Below the pieces are notes generated by a model. The model searched no databases. It had not been told where the DNA came from and was given only the letters and a program-made list of their open reading frames with translations. Shown piece after piece: positions 1 through 7,503 of a DNA stretch of 8,503 nt (position 1 is the first letter of the stretch; each line of letters begins with the position of its first letter). This DNA comes from UBA9300 sp032260385 (GTDB taxonomy: Bacteria > Bacteroidota > Bacteroidia > Bacteroidales > VadinHA17): assembly GCA_032260385.1 (NCBI GenBank), contig JAVVEL010000058.1, positions 1 to 8,503 of the forward strand. The letters are read 5' to 3'. Made by a program: the position numbers and the translations under genes.

Positions 1-363
1 CACCATTAATCGTCTAAACTTATGCAGCCATGTCCATGCAGTCTGATAGCTTCCTAATCCAAGTACCTTTTGCAAGCCCTTTGCACTAACTCCATTCTTT
101 TGAGCGACCATCCACCAAATGGCATGAAACCATATCAGCAAGGGCTTAGTACTTTTATGGAACATTGTATTATTTGTAACTGTAGTTTCTTTATGGCAAT
201 CAGAACATTCATACCGTCCTTTGTTCTTTTTCCAGAATCGAATTGAGCCACATTGTGGGCATTCAAAACCATTGGGCCATCTCAATGACACCAAGTAATC
301 AATGCACGCTTGCTCCGATTTAAACATTTCTTCAAATTCCATTTGGTCTGCCGGATATTTCAT
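1..363 (-). CDS. IS1595-family (ISXO2-like) transposase, N-terminal 121 residues, truncated by window edge
   Basis: The visible protein begins MKYPADQMEFEEMF and runs open to position 1. A zinc ribbon is seen as CPQCG (about residues 35-39) and CSDCH (about 53-57), followed by a Trp-rich segment (LLIWFHAIWWM, about 75-85). A helix-turn-helix-like stretch with LGLGSYQTAWTWLHK follows (about 102-116). This order, with a zinc ribbon and then an HTH ahead of the DDE domain, is characteristic of IS1595-family transposases, which cut and rejoin the element's ends. The catalytic domain would lie beyond position 1. ATG at 363-361 was chosen because the frame meets a TAA at 396-394 with no other ATG between. 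There is no clear Shine-Dalgarno sequence. Whether the full gene is intact cannot be judged here. Confidence 0.85.
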   Translation of the reverse strand, partial: MKYPADQMEFEEMFKSEQACIDYLVSLRWPNGFECPQCGSIRFWKKNKGRYECSDCHKETTVTNNTMFHKSTKPLLIWFHAIWWMVAQKNGVSAKGLQKVLGLGSYQTAWTWLHKFRRLMV

Positions 364-404
364 TCCATAAAGATAAAACTTTACGGGAGATGATTAGATA
401 CCCC
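1..404 (-). mobile_element. IS1595-family insertion sequence, one end (continues beyond window)
   Basis: The transposase start (see 1-363) is preceded on the minus strand by a 41-base leader that begins with GGGG at 404-401 and continues GTATCTAATCATCTCCC. A G-rich tip a few tens of bases before the transposase start fits an IS1595-family terminal inverted repeat. The outer limit at 404 is inferred, because the other end of the element is outside the window and the inverted repeat cannot be paired. The AT-rich octamer at 405-412 is the right length for the 8-bp target duplication typical of this family. Its second copy would lie beyond position 1. The element abuts the 3' end of hsdR without entering its coding sequence. 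Confidence 0.72.
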
Positions 405-412
405 ATTTTAAA

Positions 413-3400
413 TTATTTTAGAGCCACCACCATCATCTCCGCCTGCTTTATCACATTCTCCATCGCCAGCTTCTGCATGTCCGGTGGATACCCATACTCC
501 CTGAGTAGCCTTTTAATCGCCCTCCTCAGCCTGGCCCGGGCATTCTCCCGGTACTGCCAATCAATGCTGGTATTTTCCTTAATTCTCTGAAGCAGAACGT
601 GTGTTAGTTGCACCAGCTGCTCGTCCCCCATCACCTCCTTGGCGCTCTTGTTAGCTGCGAGGGCAGCATAGAAGACATATTCGTCTTGTGTAAGACCAAG
701 CTCCTCCCCCTTCTCTTCCACCTTTTTCATCTCCCTACTCAGGTTCATCAGCTCTTCGATGAATTCCGGTAATGAAAGGAACCGGTTCTCGTATTTCTGC
801 ACTGCAGCTTTTAGCATCTCTGAAAACTTCTTCCCTTCAACCATGTTCCACCTGGTCCTTATCTTGATCTCATCATTGAGCAGCTTCTTCAATAACTCAG
901 CGGCAATATTCTTGTACTTCATCCGCTTCACCTCCTGAAGGAATTCATCTGAAAGTATAGAAATATCTGGTTTCATTATGCCGGCAGCATCGAAAACATC
1001 CACTACATCCTGAGCTTCTATTGCCTCATTAACAAGCCGTTTTATGGCCGAGTCGACATCTTCCCGACTCAGGCCTCTGCCAGTGGTAAATTTGGCCAGA
1101 TGGGCCTTTACGGCCTGAAAAAAACCGACTTCTTCCTTGAAGGCGTCGACTTCATCCTCAGTGATTACCAGGGACAACGCCTTGGATAATCCTGTAACTT
1201 CCCTGAGATACCTATCTTTACCATCTTCAAGTCCAAGAATATGTTCCTGCGCCTCGAGAATGATCACCAGTTTTCTGCCAGTTTCTTCCCTGTAGTATTG
1301 TTCGTAAGGAAAACCATGATACATCTGTCTGACTACTTCAAGCTTCTCGAAGAAAAAATGTACCGCTTGCTCTGTATCCAAGGTTGGGGCACCCCGGCCT
1401 CCGCTATCAGAATACACCTTGAGAGCTTTGCGAAGGTCATCTGCAATACCAATGTAATCAACAATCAGACCTCCTTCCTTATCCTTATACACCCGGTTCA
1501 CCCTGGCAATGGCCTGAATGAAGTTGTGGCCCTTCATTGGTTTGTCGATGTACATCGTATGCAGACAAGGGGCATCGAAGCCGGTAAGCCACATATCTCG
1601 CACAATGACCATCTTCAGTTCATCATCCGGATCTCGCATCCGGTCTGCCAGGAGTCTTCTTTGCAGCTTGGTGGTATGATGCCTCTGCCAGTTTTCCGGG
1701 TCTGAAGCGGCACTGGTCATTATTACCTTTATGGCACCTTTATTAAGATCGTTGCTGTTCCATACAGGTCGAAGAGCAATAATTTTCTCATAGAGGTCTA
1801 CCGCAATCCTTCTGGTCATCGCTACAAACATGGCTTTCCCCTCGTTAGCCCTCTGTCGCTCCTCGAAATGCTTGACCATATCCTCTGCGACCTTTGAGAG
1901 ACGGTCATCCTCACCGACAATAGCCTCCAGGCTACTCCACTTAGCCTTGGCTGCATCCAGATGGTATTCCTCTGAATCCTCTGCGACCATCGCCAGTTCT
2001 GTATCTAACCTCTCGAGGTATCCATCCTTGATTTTAATCTTGGTCAACCTGCTCTCGTAATATATTCTGACCGTTGCTCCATCATCTACTGCCTGGGCTA
2101 TATCATAGATGTCGATGTAGTTACCAAATACAGCTGGGGTGTTGGCATCCTCCTTTTCGACAGGTGTACCTGTAAAGCCAATAAACGAAGCGTTTGGAAG
2201 CGCATCCCGGATATACTTTGCAAAGCCATAGGCCGTTTTTGTGCCAATCTCTCGTCCATTTTCATCGGTAAGATAAACTGTTCTGGCACTGAATCCGTAT
2301 TGGGACCTGTGGGCTTCGTCAGCGATCACCACGATGTTACGTCTATCAGATAATAAGGGGAACAACCGCTCTCCCTCTTCCGGGAAAAACTTCTGAATGG
2401 TAGTAAAAATGACTCCTCCGGCAGCCACATTAAGGGCCTCTCGAAGATTCTCCCTGTCTGAAACCTGTAGAGGTACCTGTCGAAGCAGGTTTCTGGATGC
2501 ACTGAAAGTATCAAACAGCTGATCATCCAGATCATTTCGATCAGTTAGAACGATTATTGTAGGATTGTCGAGTTGTAGAACAAGTTTCGCAGAGTAGAAA
2601 ACCATTGAGAGGGACTTCCCGGAGCCCTGGGTGTGCCATATGACCCCTGCCTTCTGATCCCCTTTGATATCGGTTGCTCTTAGCGTGGATTCTACCGCCT
2701 TGTTCACGGCATAGTATTGGTGATAAGCAGATATTTTTTTTATTCGCTCTGAAACTGTCTGGCCTGTATGTGTATCTTGCCGGCTAATCTGTTCAAAAAC
2801 GATGAAGTGTCTTATCAGGTCGAGCAATACAGCTTTTGTCAGCATGCCCATGATCATCGTCTGAAGCTGAGGAATGGTAGTAGCATCTTCCCGTATACCA
2901 TCTACTGATTTCCAGGCAAGGAATCTTGACCATGGAGCCGAAAGAGAGCCCATTTTAGCATCGTATCCATCGGAAAGGATGACAAGCTCATTATAGTGAA
3001 AAAGTGCCGGAATTTGGCTTTTATAAGTCTGTATTTGCTGATAGGCATCCTTGAGTGAAACGGTCTCCTTATCTCCTCGCTTCATCTCAAATACAATGAG
3101 TGGTATGCCGTTAATGAATATGAGAATATCGGGTCTGCGGTTATGTTCATTCTCAATAACGGTAAACTGATTCACCACAAGAAACTCATTGTTGTCGGGA
3201 TTGTCAAAATCAATTAAGTATACCTTTTCTGCACGCACATTCCCATCTTGTGAGAATTCTATATCAAGCCCGTTGCACAGTTGGTAATGAAAATGCTCAT
3301 TGGAGGAAATCAGCTCCGGAGATGGAACTCGTTTTATCGCTATTATCGCTTGCGTGAGAATTTCAGAGTCCACTCCCGGATTGATCTTCTCTAAGGCTCT

Positions 3401-3562
3401 TTTTAATTTCCCTTCAAGCAATACTTCCTCATAAGTGTTTCGCTCCGGGGAAATTCCATCGGGCGCAATATCAGGACCGTTTATGTACTGATATTTCTGA
3501 TCCTTCAGCAAGGATATGGCTAAGTCCTCGATGTCAGATTCGTAGACGGATTTGGAATTCAT
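413..3562 (-). CDS. hsdR: Type I restriction enzyme, R (restriction/translocation) subunit HsdR
   Basis: At 1049 residues this is a normal full-length HsdR, the ATP-dependent DNA translocase and nuclease of type I restriction-modification complexes. The N-terminal RecB-like nuclease shows RRPD (Asp145), FEMK (Glu159, Lys161) and a QxxxY motif (Gln176-Tyr180). The SF2 motor has Walker A TQGSGKS (311-317), LTDRNDLDDQ (339-348), DEAH (415-418), GFTGTP (462-467), WLTGFDAP (658-665) and QAIARVNR (683-690). The remainder is a helical C-terminal region of DUF3387 type that contacts the methyltransferase core. All key catalytic residues are present and no frame break is seen, so the subunit looks competent. 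It works only with HsdM and HsdS, neither of which is in the window. ATG at 3562 lies 21 bp after the lipoprotein stop, so co-transcription is likely. The gene looks more GC-rich than the lipoprotein and nuclease genes upstream, which may reflect separate acquisition. Confidence 0.97.
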   Translation of the reverse strand: MNSKSVYESDIEDLAISLLKDQKYQYINGPDIAPDGISPERNTYEEVLLEGKLKRALEKINPGVDSEILTQAIIAIKRVPSPELISSNEHFHYQLCNGLDIEFSQDGNVRAEKVYLIDFDNPDNNEFLVVNQFTVIENEHNRRPDILIFINGIPLIVFEMKRGDKETVSLKDAYQQIQTYKSQIPALFHYNELVILSDGYDAKMGSLSAPWSRFLAWKSVDGIREDATTIPQLQTMIMGMLTKAVLLDLIRHFIVFEQISRQDTHTGQTVSERIKKISAYHQYYAVNKAVESTLRATDIKGDQKAGVIWHTQGSGKSLSMVFYSAKLVLQLDNPTIIVLTDRNDLDDQLFDTFSASRNLLRQVPLQVSDRENLREALNVAAGGVIFTTIQKFFPEEGERLFPLLSDRRNIVVIADEAHRSQYGFSARTVYLTDENGREIGTKTAYGFAKYIRDALPNASFIGFTGTPVEKEDANTPAVFGNYIDIYDIAQAVDDGATVRIYYESRLTKIKIKDGYLERLDTELAMVAEDSEEYHLDAAKAKWSSLEAIVGEDDRLSKVAEDMVKHFEERQRANEGKAMFVAMTRRIAVDLYEKIIALRPVWNSNDLNKGAIKVIMTSAASDPENWQRHHTTKLQRRLLADRMRDPDDELKMVIVRDMWLTGFDAPCLHTMYIDKPMKGHNFIQAIARVNRVYKDKEGGLIVDYIGIADDLRKALKVYSDSGGRGAPTLDTEQAVHFFFEKLEVVRQMYHGFPYEQYYREETGRKLVIILEAQEHILGLEDGKDRYLREVTGLSKALSLVITEDEVDAFKEEVGFFQAVKAHLAKFTTGRGLSREDVDSAIKRLVNEAIEAQDVVDVFDAAGIMKPDISILSDEFLQEVKRMKYKNIAAELLKKLLNDEIKIRTRWNMVEGKKFSEMLKAAVQKYENRFLSLPEFIEELMNLSREMKKVEEKGEELGLTQDEYVFYAALAANKSAKEVMGDEQLVQLTHVLLQRIKENTSIDWQYRENARARLRRAIKRLLREYGYPPDMQKLAMENVIKQAEMMVVALK

Positions 3563-3583
3563 AAATACGAATGTACAAAATCT

Positions 3584-4912
3584 CTATTGATCCTTAACAC
3601 AACGAACAGATAATCCTCTATCCTTTCTATTATATTTAAAGAAATTAATATCACCATTCTCTAAAGTGAGAGTTATGTTATTTGCATATGATATTTCATG
3701 CAACTCATACTCTTCAGGAGTAAAGAAATATGTTACTAATCCAGATAATTGAAATTCGCCATTATCATTTTCACCTGCAGGAATTGCATTAAATCCCCAA
3801 TAATCCAATCCGTTGTCACCACGAATCCATCCTGAATCCGACCTAATTTGATCCCCAGGCCTACCAAGTCCATTGTCTAGCCATCCATTTAAAGCAAACC
3901 AATCCTCTTCGGTTGCTAAATGCCAACCACTTGGACAAGCAATTATAGAAGCCGGCCAGTTGTAATATACTCCATTATATCTGTATGTGTCCAGTTGTTT
4001 TGCTTCATCAACATTATTTCCATTATAATTCCAAACATAAAATCTAGGTAAACTATCGGAATATTCATTGACATTATTTACTGAGGGTAGATAGCGTAAA
4101 TTTTCAGCCATCCAGATTTGATTTCCTAGCTTAATCCATTTATATGTATTTCCATCCCTTTGATCAGTAAAAGTCCCATTCTCTATTTCAGGGATTTTTT
4201 TGATAACAGAAACTAAATTTCCCCAAGATTCTCCATGATCATTTATTGCATATGCTTTAAAATAAAGAGTTGAATCTGGATATACGAAGACACTTGACGT
4301 AAATTCACTCATTTCTGGATCAAGGCTTCGCTTATTCCACTCAAGTGTATCATTTATGGCCCAGAAAAATCCAGTTTCTGTAACCAATGAAAGACCCTGA
4401 TCAGTAATCTCGCCACTCATATATATTTTTGATGTAGCTGTATCATAGACTTCTTTCGTAATCACTATTGGTGTTGGTTTGGTTAAAAAAAATCGAACGG
4501 TATCTTCACCAACACCACCCTCAATATCTAGTGCCGTAGCTTTTATCAAATGGGCTCCGACTTTTTCATCTGAACTATTCCATAAATATGTATATGGGAA
4601 CTGCCTTAGGCTTGTAACTCCAATACCATCAATGTAAACTCTTACCTCTTCAATAATTCCGTCTTTATCTGTTGCCTCGACTGATATTGATATTGTATCT
4701 CCTTGAAAATAAGACTCATTATTTAAAGGTTTTAATATAATTACAGATGGATTATCATTTTTCGTGCAAGAGCTTGATAAAATATAAGAAAATGCAAGTA
4801 TGCATATAAGAGAAAGATAGCGGGGTCTATTATTCTTTGTGAAATTAATTAAGATGATAATAGAATTTAGCAGGTCAAATAAAATGTTGTATGTGTTTTT
4901 AGTTGAGTTCAC
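3584..4912 (-). CDS. Predicted lipoprotein with Ig-like, Fn3-like and FISUMP domains
   Basis: This 442-residue protein is predicted to be exported and lipid-anchored. A hydrophobic stretch (about residues 32-46) ends in LSSSC, a lipobox with Cys49. Residues 55-144 resemble a bacterial Ig-like domain of the type opening with 'V..LKP.N...Y..GD.I.I...A.D.DG.I..V'. Residues 147-239 resemble a Bacteroidota Fn3-like module, with YFKAYAINDHGESWGN near its end. Residues 248-440 form a Fibrobacter succinogenes major paralogous (FISUMP) domain, with DGNTYKWIKLGNQIWMAENL, YNGVYYNWPA, CPSGWHLATEEDW and terminal GLSVRCVK. The molecular function of FISUMP domains is unknown. The assumed start is GTG (4912-4910) after an in-frame stop; no ATG occurs in frame before the lipobox, so the true start is uncertain and the 30-residue N-extension with its own hydrophobic patch may not be translated. 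It sits between a nuclease gene (46-bp gap) and hsdR (21-bp gap) on the same strand, an unusual place for a surface protein. Base composition is visibly AT-rich. Confidence 0.88.
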   Translation of the reverse strand: MNSTKNTYNILFDLLNSIIILINFTKNNRPRYLSLICILAFSYILSSSCTKNDNPSVIILKPLNNESYFQGDTISISVEATDKDGIIEEVRVYIDGIGVTSLRQFPYTYLWNSSDEKVGAHLIKATALDIEGGVGEDTVRFFLTKPTPIVITKEVYDTATSKIYMSGEITDQGLSLVTETGFFWAINDTLEWNKRSLDPEMSEFTSSVFVYPDSTLYFKAYAINDHGESWGNLVSVIKKIPEIENGTFTDQRDGNTYKWIKLGNQIWMAENLRYLPSVNNVNEYSDSLPRFYVWNYNGNNVDEAKQLDTYRYNGVYYNWPASIIACPSGWHLATEEDWFALNGWLDNGLGRPGDQIRSDSGWIRGDNGLDYWGFNAIPAGENDNGEFQLSGLVTYFFTPEEYELHEISYANNITLTLENGDINFFKYNRKDRGLSVRCVKDQ

Positions 4913-4958
4913 TTCACTTGATTATTTATAGTTGAATAATATAGTAATTCATTATCAT

Positions 4959-5870
4959 TCAAGATTCAACCTTAATTTCATACTTCAATAACATCTTTGG
5001 TAAATGGTCATCGAGGTTCTCCAGGTGTTTGTCGAATATTTCTATCAAATTAAAATCATTGGAAAAATAAATCTCTTTTTTTGCTTCCTTTCTCTGCATA
5101 TATTTTGGATCATCTGTCATACCCCAATACTCAATGTAAACATTCTTACTACCATTTCTTGAGGGTATATAGAAATCACATAAAACTTCCTTTTCTACAG
5201 GAAGTCTTCGTTCGTATGCATGAGTTAACCCATAATCATACAAGGCATCATCAATAATCTTTTCGCCCCTTGACCTTACATAATGACCATCTTTCGTGCG
5301 ATACTTAGCGTCAAATTTTTTTCTATAGTCATCCGCTATTGCTGGATTTTCATTATTCTGGGTTACAGTCTCCGATTTTTCATCTTCAAGTATTTCAATT
5401 TCCTTGGAACCTATTGAATTAAGAAGGCTAATATTATTAAGAACGCTTTTTGACCACAATACATAAGTAGTACCCGACTCGTGATTAAATGTCCTTCCTC
5501 CATTTTTCTCCCCATGACGAGTAGCCCTCCAACCCCTGGCATACTTCTCTGTCCATCCTAGTTCAGAAAATATTTGATTTACCCTCCTATTGGAGACTTC
5601 GAAATATTCTCCAATTTTCGTTGCATTGATTAACTCTTCTCTCTCTTCTGAGTCTAATTGGAATGGATTTAAGTCAGTAGGCCAAACTACGTATTCCTTG
5701 CCAGTCTTTGGATAAAACTCCATTTCCCCCCCATACTCTTTACCCTTATGAGTCAAATTCCATTGGTCATCTTTACGATAAATTAATTTTTCTGCGGAGA
5801 GTTTATCAAATAACTCTTTAGGTTCTTTGTCAAGCTGTTTTGCAAGTTTAGATGTTGAGATTTTCTTCAT
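4959..5870 (-). CDS. Uncharacterised protein: two winged-helix-like repeats plus PD-(D/E)xK-type nuclease domain
   Basis: I recognise the domain style of this 303-residue protein but no named family. Residues 5-66 and 82-140 form two similar modules. Each has a short helix-turn-helix-like segment (TSKLAKQLDKEPKELFDKL; ATKIGEYFEVSNRRVNQIF), then W-x-x-T, a G, a GG and finally G-x-x-YVxW (WNLTHKG...GG...GKEYVVW; WRATRHG...GG...GTTYVLW). This resembles the C-terminal modules of phage antirepressors. A charged linker follows (about 155-185). Residues 197-300 look like a PD-(D/E)xK nuclease of the Vsr/helicase-tail type: VRSRGEKIIDDAL (Glu203), HAYERRLPV, CDFYIP (Asp232), VYIEYWGM (Glu247) and a basic YMQRKEAKKEIY (Lys261, Lys264, Lys265). 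Plausible role: a DNA-binding nuclease. ATG at 5870 is 13 bp downstream of the GIY-YIG gene stop. Cytosolic, with no signal peptide. An alternative is a regulator with an inactive nuclease fold. Confidence 0.82.
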   Translation of the reverse strand: MKKISTSKLAKQLDKEPKELFDKLSAEKLIYRKDDQWNLTHKGKEYGGEMEFYPKTGKEYVVWPTDLNPFQLDSEEREELINATKIGEYFEVSNRRVNQIFSELGWTEKYARGWRATRHGEKNGGRTFNHESGTTYVLWSKSVLNNISLLNSIGSKEIEILEDEKSETVTQNNENPAIADDYRKKFDAKYRTKDGHYVRSRGEKIIDDALYDYGLTHAYERRLPVEKEVLCDFYIPSRNGSKNVYIEYWGMTDDPKYMQRKEAKKEIYFSNDFNLIEIFDKHLENLDDHLPKMLLKYEIKVES

Positions 5871-5883
5871 AGTTGTTTCTTGA

Positions 5884-6507
5884 TTACTTATTTGTTTCGA
5901 ACTCTTTAAGAGTTATTCCATCCTTTAGTTTCCACTCTGTAAGTCCATTAGCATTTCTTCCCAATACAATTGCTGCTGCCGTTGAAGGGCTGGAAAAAAC
6001 AAAATCCTCTGCCAATTCCAGTTGTCCATTCACCTCAACTATTACCCTGTTTCTGAGAAGTTCATCCCTGTAATTAAGGAAATTTGACGTCATTGATGGC
6101 ACTGTTGATGTTGCCACTTTTGAGCCTTTATAAACCACAAATCCATCGGAAGTGGGTTCTCCCATGGCATCAGCATTCCTAACAGACTTAATAAAAAATG
6201 ACTCTTCAGCCTCTCTTCTAGGAGGTTTTATCTCCCTCTTCTTTTCAAACACTTTGTGCCCAAGTGCACTTACAAGAATTTTTATATTTTCAATGAACTC
6301 CTCCATTTCTGCCCTATCTGGCTCAGCAATGGATGATTGAGTCGGAACAGAACTGTTTTCTATATCATAGCGATTCACTTCCCTCGAAATCTCATAAAGA
6401 CGGTTTTCAATGTACTTAATATGCGCTTTGTTTAGATTTTCATCCTTGCTTATAAAAACAATGGCTTCATTCCAGAAGTTTAAAGTACTCCCCATTCTTA
6501 GGACCAC
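5884..6507 (-). pseudogene. GIY-YIG nuclease gene, C-terminal fragment with DUF4357 (interrupted by IS)
   Basis: This open frame has 207 codons, but the first ten come from the IS end; native sequence resumes at FWNEAIVFISKDENLNKAHI (residues 11-30). The next part, KYIENRLYEI with Glu34, supplies the catalytic glutamate of the GIY-YIG fold. NRYDIENSS (45-53) and a helical connector follow. Residues 117-200 form a DUF4357 domain, recognisable from DGFVVYKGSKVA and FSSPSTAAAIVLGRNANG with TEWK and the following GITL. DUF4357 is commonly found at the C-terminus of GIY-YIG proteins encoded in restriction-modification loci. Apparent starts (GTG at 6507, ATG at 6495) both lie inside the IS inverted repeat, so they are accidental. 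The fragment lacks the GIY, YIG and Arg elements and cannot be a nuclease, although the DUF4357 domain itself is uninterrupted and could still be made. Confidence 0.88.
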
Positions 6508-6509
6508 TG
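6486..6509. repeat. IS3-family terminal inverted repeat, orfB side
   Basis: TACTCCCC, then seven variable bases, then GGACCACTG. It pairs with the reverse complement of 7825-7848 at 20 of 24 positions, the mismatches all falling in the seven-base middle. The repeat is followed inward by a small stem (ACCACT at 6503-6508 and AGTGGT at 6512-6517 around a 3-base loop). Confidence 0.88.
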
Positions 6510-6561
6510 AAAGTGGTTTCTTAATTGAATTCTATTCTCTTTATTATGATGATGTAATATA

Positions 6562-6619
6562 GTGTTAATAACCGGAAATAACTCGCAGCGAAGCAAAGAG
6601 TTATTCTGGTTATTAACAC
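6562..6619. repeat. Long hairpin-forming inverted repeat in the IS tail, terminator-like on the + strand
   Basis: A 23-base arm (6562-6584, GTGTTAATAACCGG...AACTC) is matched by a 22-base inverted arm (6598-6619, GAGTTATT...AATAACAC) with about two imperfections, around a 13-base loop. On the + strand the stem is followed at once by TTTTTCTTTTTT, the layout of a rho-independent terminator. It would stop transcription entering the IS against orfB. On the minus strand no U-run follows, so it is a poor terminator for orfB itself. It lies in the 196 bases between the orfB stop and the IS end, which is otherwise empty apart from a T-rich tract (6620-6675). Confidence 0.75.
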
Positions 6620-6675
6620 TTTTTCTTTTTTGCCTACTTTTTTCTTTTGTTAACATCTTCATTTTCTGTTAATAT

Positions 6676-7503
6676 CTATGCAGCCGGTTGATATAGCTCT
6701 GCCGGTATTTTTCTGCCAATACCCTGGTGATGTAAGACATGGTTGTAATACCGGATATACTCCTTTACTCCCTGGTACAATTCCAGACCATCACTGGCTG
6801 GATGGATGTACACATAATCATATTTCAGCGTCCGCCAAAACCTCTCAATGAAAATATTATCAATGGCTCTGCCTTTCCCATCCATACTTATTTTGATGTC
6901 TGCTTCATTTAGATACTCTACCCAATCTTCGCAGGTAAATTGGCTACCCTGATCAGAGTTTATGATTTCCGGTTTCCCATGATCCTTAATGGCTTGTTTA
7001 AGGACATTTAAGGATGCTTCTCCATCCAGCGTGTTGGAGATCCCCCAACCAACGATATATCGACTGTAAATGTCAATAATAGCCGTCATATACATGAACC
7101 CGCTCTTCATGGGAATGTAGGTGATGTCTGTGGCCCAGACCTGATTTGGTCGCGTAATTTCAAGACCCTTCAGCAAATATGGATGAATGTATTTCTTCAA
7201 TCCAAGTTTGCTCAGATTCCTTTTCGGATAAATAGCCATTAACCCCATCAGCCGAAGCAATCTTCGAATCCTCTTGTGATTTGCAACAATGCCCATTGCA
7301 AACAAAAAATCCTGCACCCTGATTACACCCTCAGTGGGATGCTCCAGGTAATGTTCATCCATTAAGCGCATGATCTCAAGGTTTTCAGGTCTTTCTCCTT
7401 TGGGCTCATAGTAGATACCACTCCTGTGAACCGACAATAGGTCACACTGACTGCGAAGACTCAATACATGCTGATCATCAACCATTTCCCGCCGCTGAAT
7501 CAT
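6676..7503 (-). CDS. IS3-family transposase OrfB (DDE integrase catalytic part)
   Basis: OrfB is 275 residues long. Residues 41-95 form the HTH_21-like region (NLEIMRLMDEHYLEHPTEG onward, RIRRLLRLMGL). The rve integrase core covers about 115-275, with catalytic Asp126 (WATDITY), Asp184 (NSDQGSQFT) and Glu220 (FIERFWRTLKYDYVY). The 35 residues between the second Asp and the Glu match the DD(35)E spacing of IS3 transposases. The local ATG (7503-7501) overlaps the orfA stop as ATGA. The frame is also open upstream through the A-run (reading FLKKKLTENRVM), so the main product is probably the 369-residue OrfAB fusion made by -1 frameshifting. All active-site residues are present. Confidence 0.96.
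   Translation of the reverse strand: MIQRREMVDDQHVLSLRSQCDLLSVHRSGIYYEPKGERPENLEIMRLMDEHYLEHPTEGVIRVQDFLFAMGIVANHKRIRRLLRLMGLMAIYPKRNLSKLGLKKYIHPYLLKGLEITRPNQVWATDITYIPMKSGFMYMTAIIDIYSRYIVGWGISNTLDGEASLNVLKQAIKDHGKPEIINSDQGSQFTCEDWVEYLNEADIKISMDGKGRAIDNIFIERFWRTLKYDYVYIHPASDGLELYQGVKEYIRYYNHVLHHQGIGRKIPAELYQPAA

Noticed and set aside
390..2535. Open frames inside hsdR on both strands (for example 390-590, 1241-1705, 1830-2060, 2098-2289, 2326-2535)
   Set aside because: All overlap the intact HsdR frame, which carries every family motif; the other frames show no domain.
3563..3583. Bacteroidota promoter (TAnnTTTG) ahead of hsdR
   Set aside because: The 21-base gap contains TTTTG but without the upstream TA at the right distance; read-through from the upstream gene is the simpler explanation.
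4932..4962. AT-rich imperfect inverted repeat between the nuclease and lipoprotein genes
   Set aside because: The stem is weak, bulged and lacks a following U-run on the minus strand, so a terminator call is not supported.
5873..6340. Plus-strand open frames at 5873-6073 and 6152-6340
   Set aside because: They are antisense to the recognisable DUF4357/GIY-YIG fragment and their translations look like random hydrophobic and Ser-rich shadow sequence.
6480..6493. A 6- or 7-bp target duplication (TTAAAG against TTATAG) directly beside the TACTCCCC core
   Set aside because: It is imperfect, longer than usual for IS3 elements, and leaves the nuclease frame shifted by one base, whereas the 3-bp AGT option restores the expected protein.
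6498..6662. Minus-strand small frame of 54 codons in the IS tail
   Set aside because: It runs through the hairpin arms and into the inverted repeat, with Lys/Asn/His-rich sequence of low complexity; more likely chance in AT-rich DNA.
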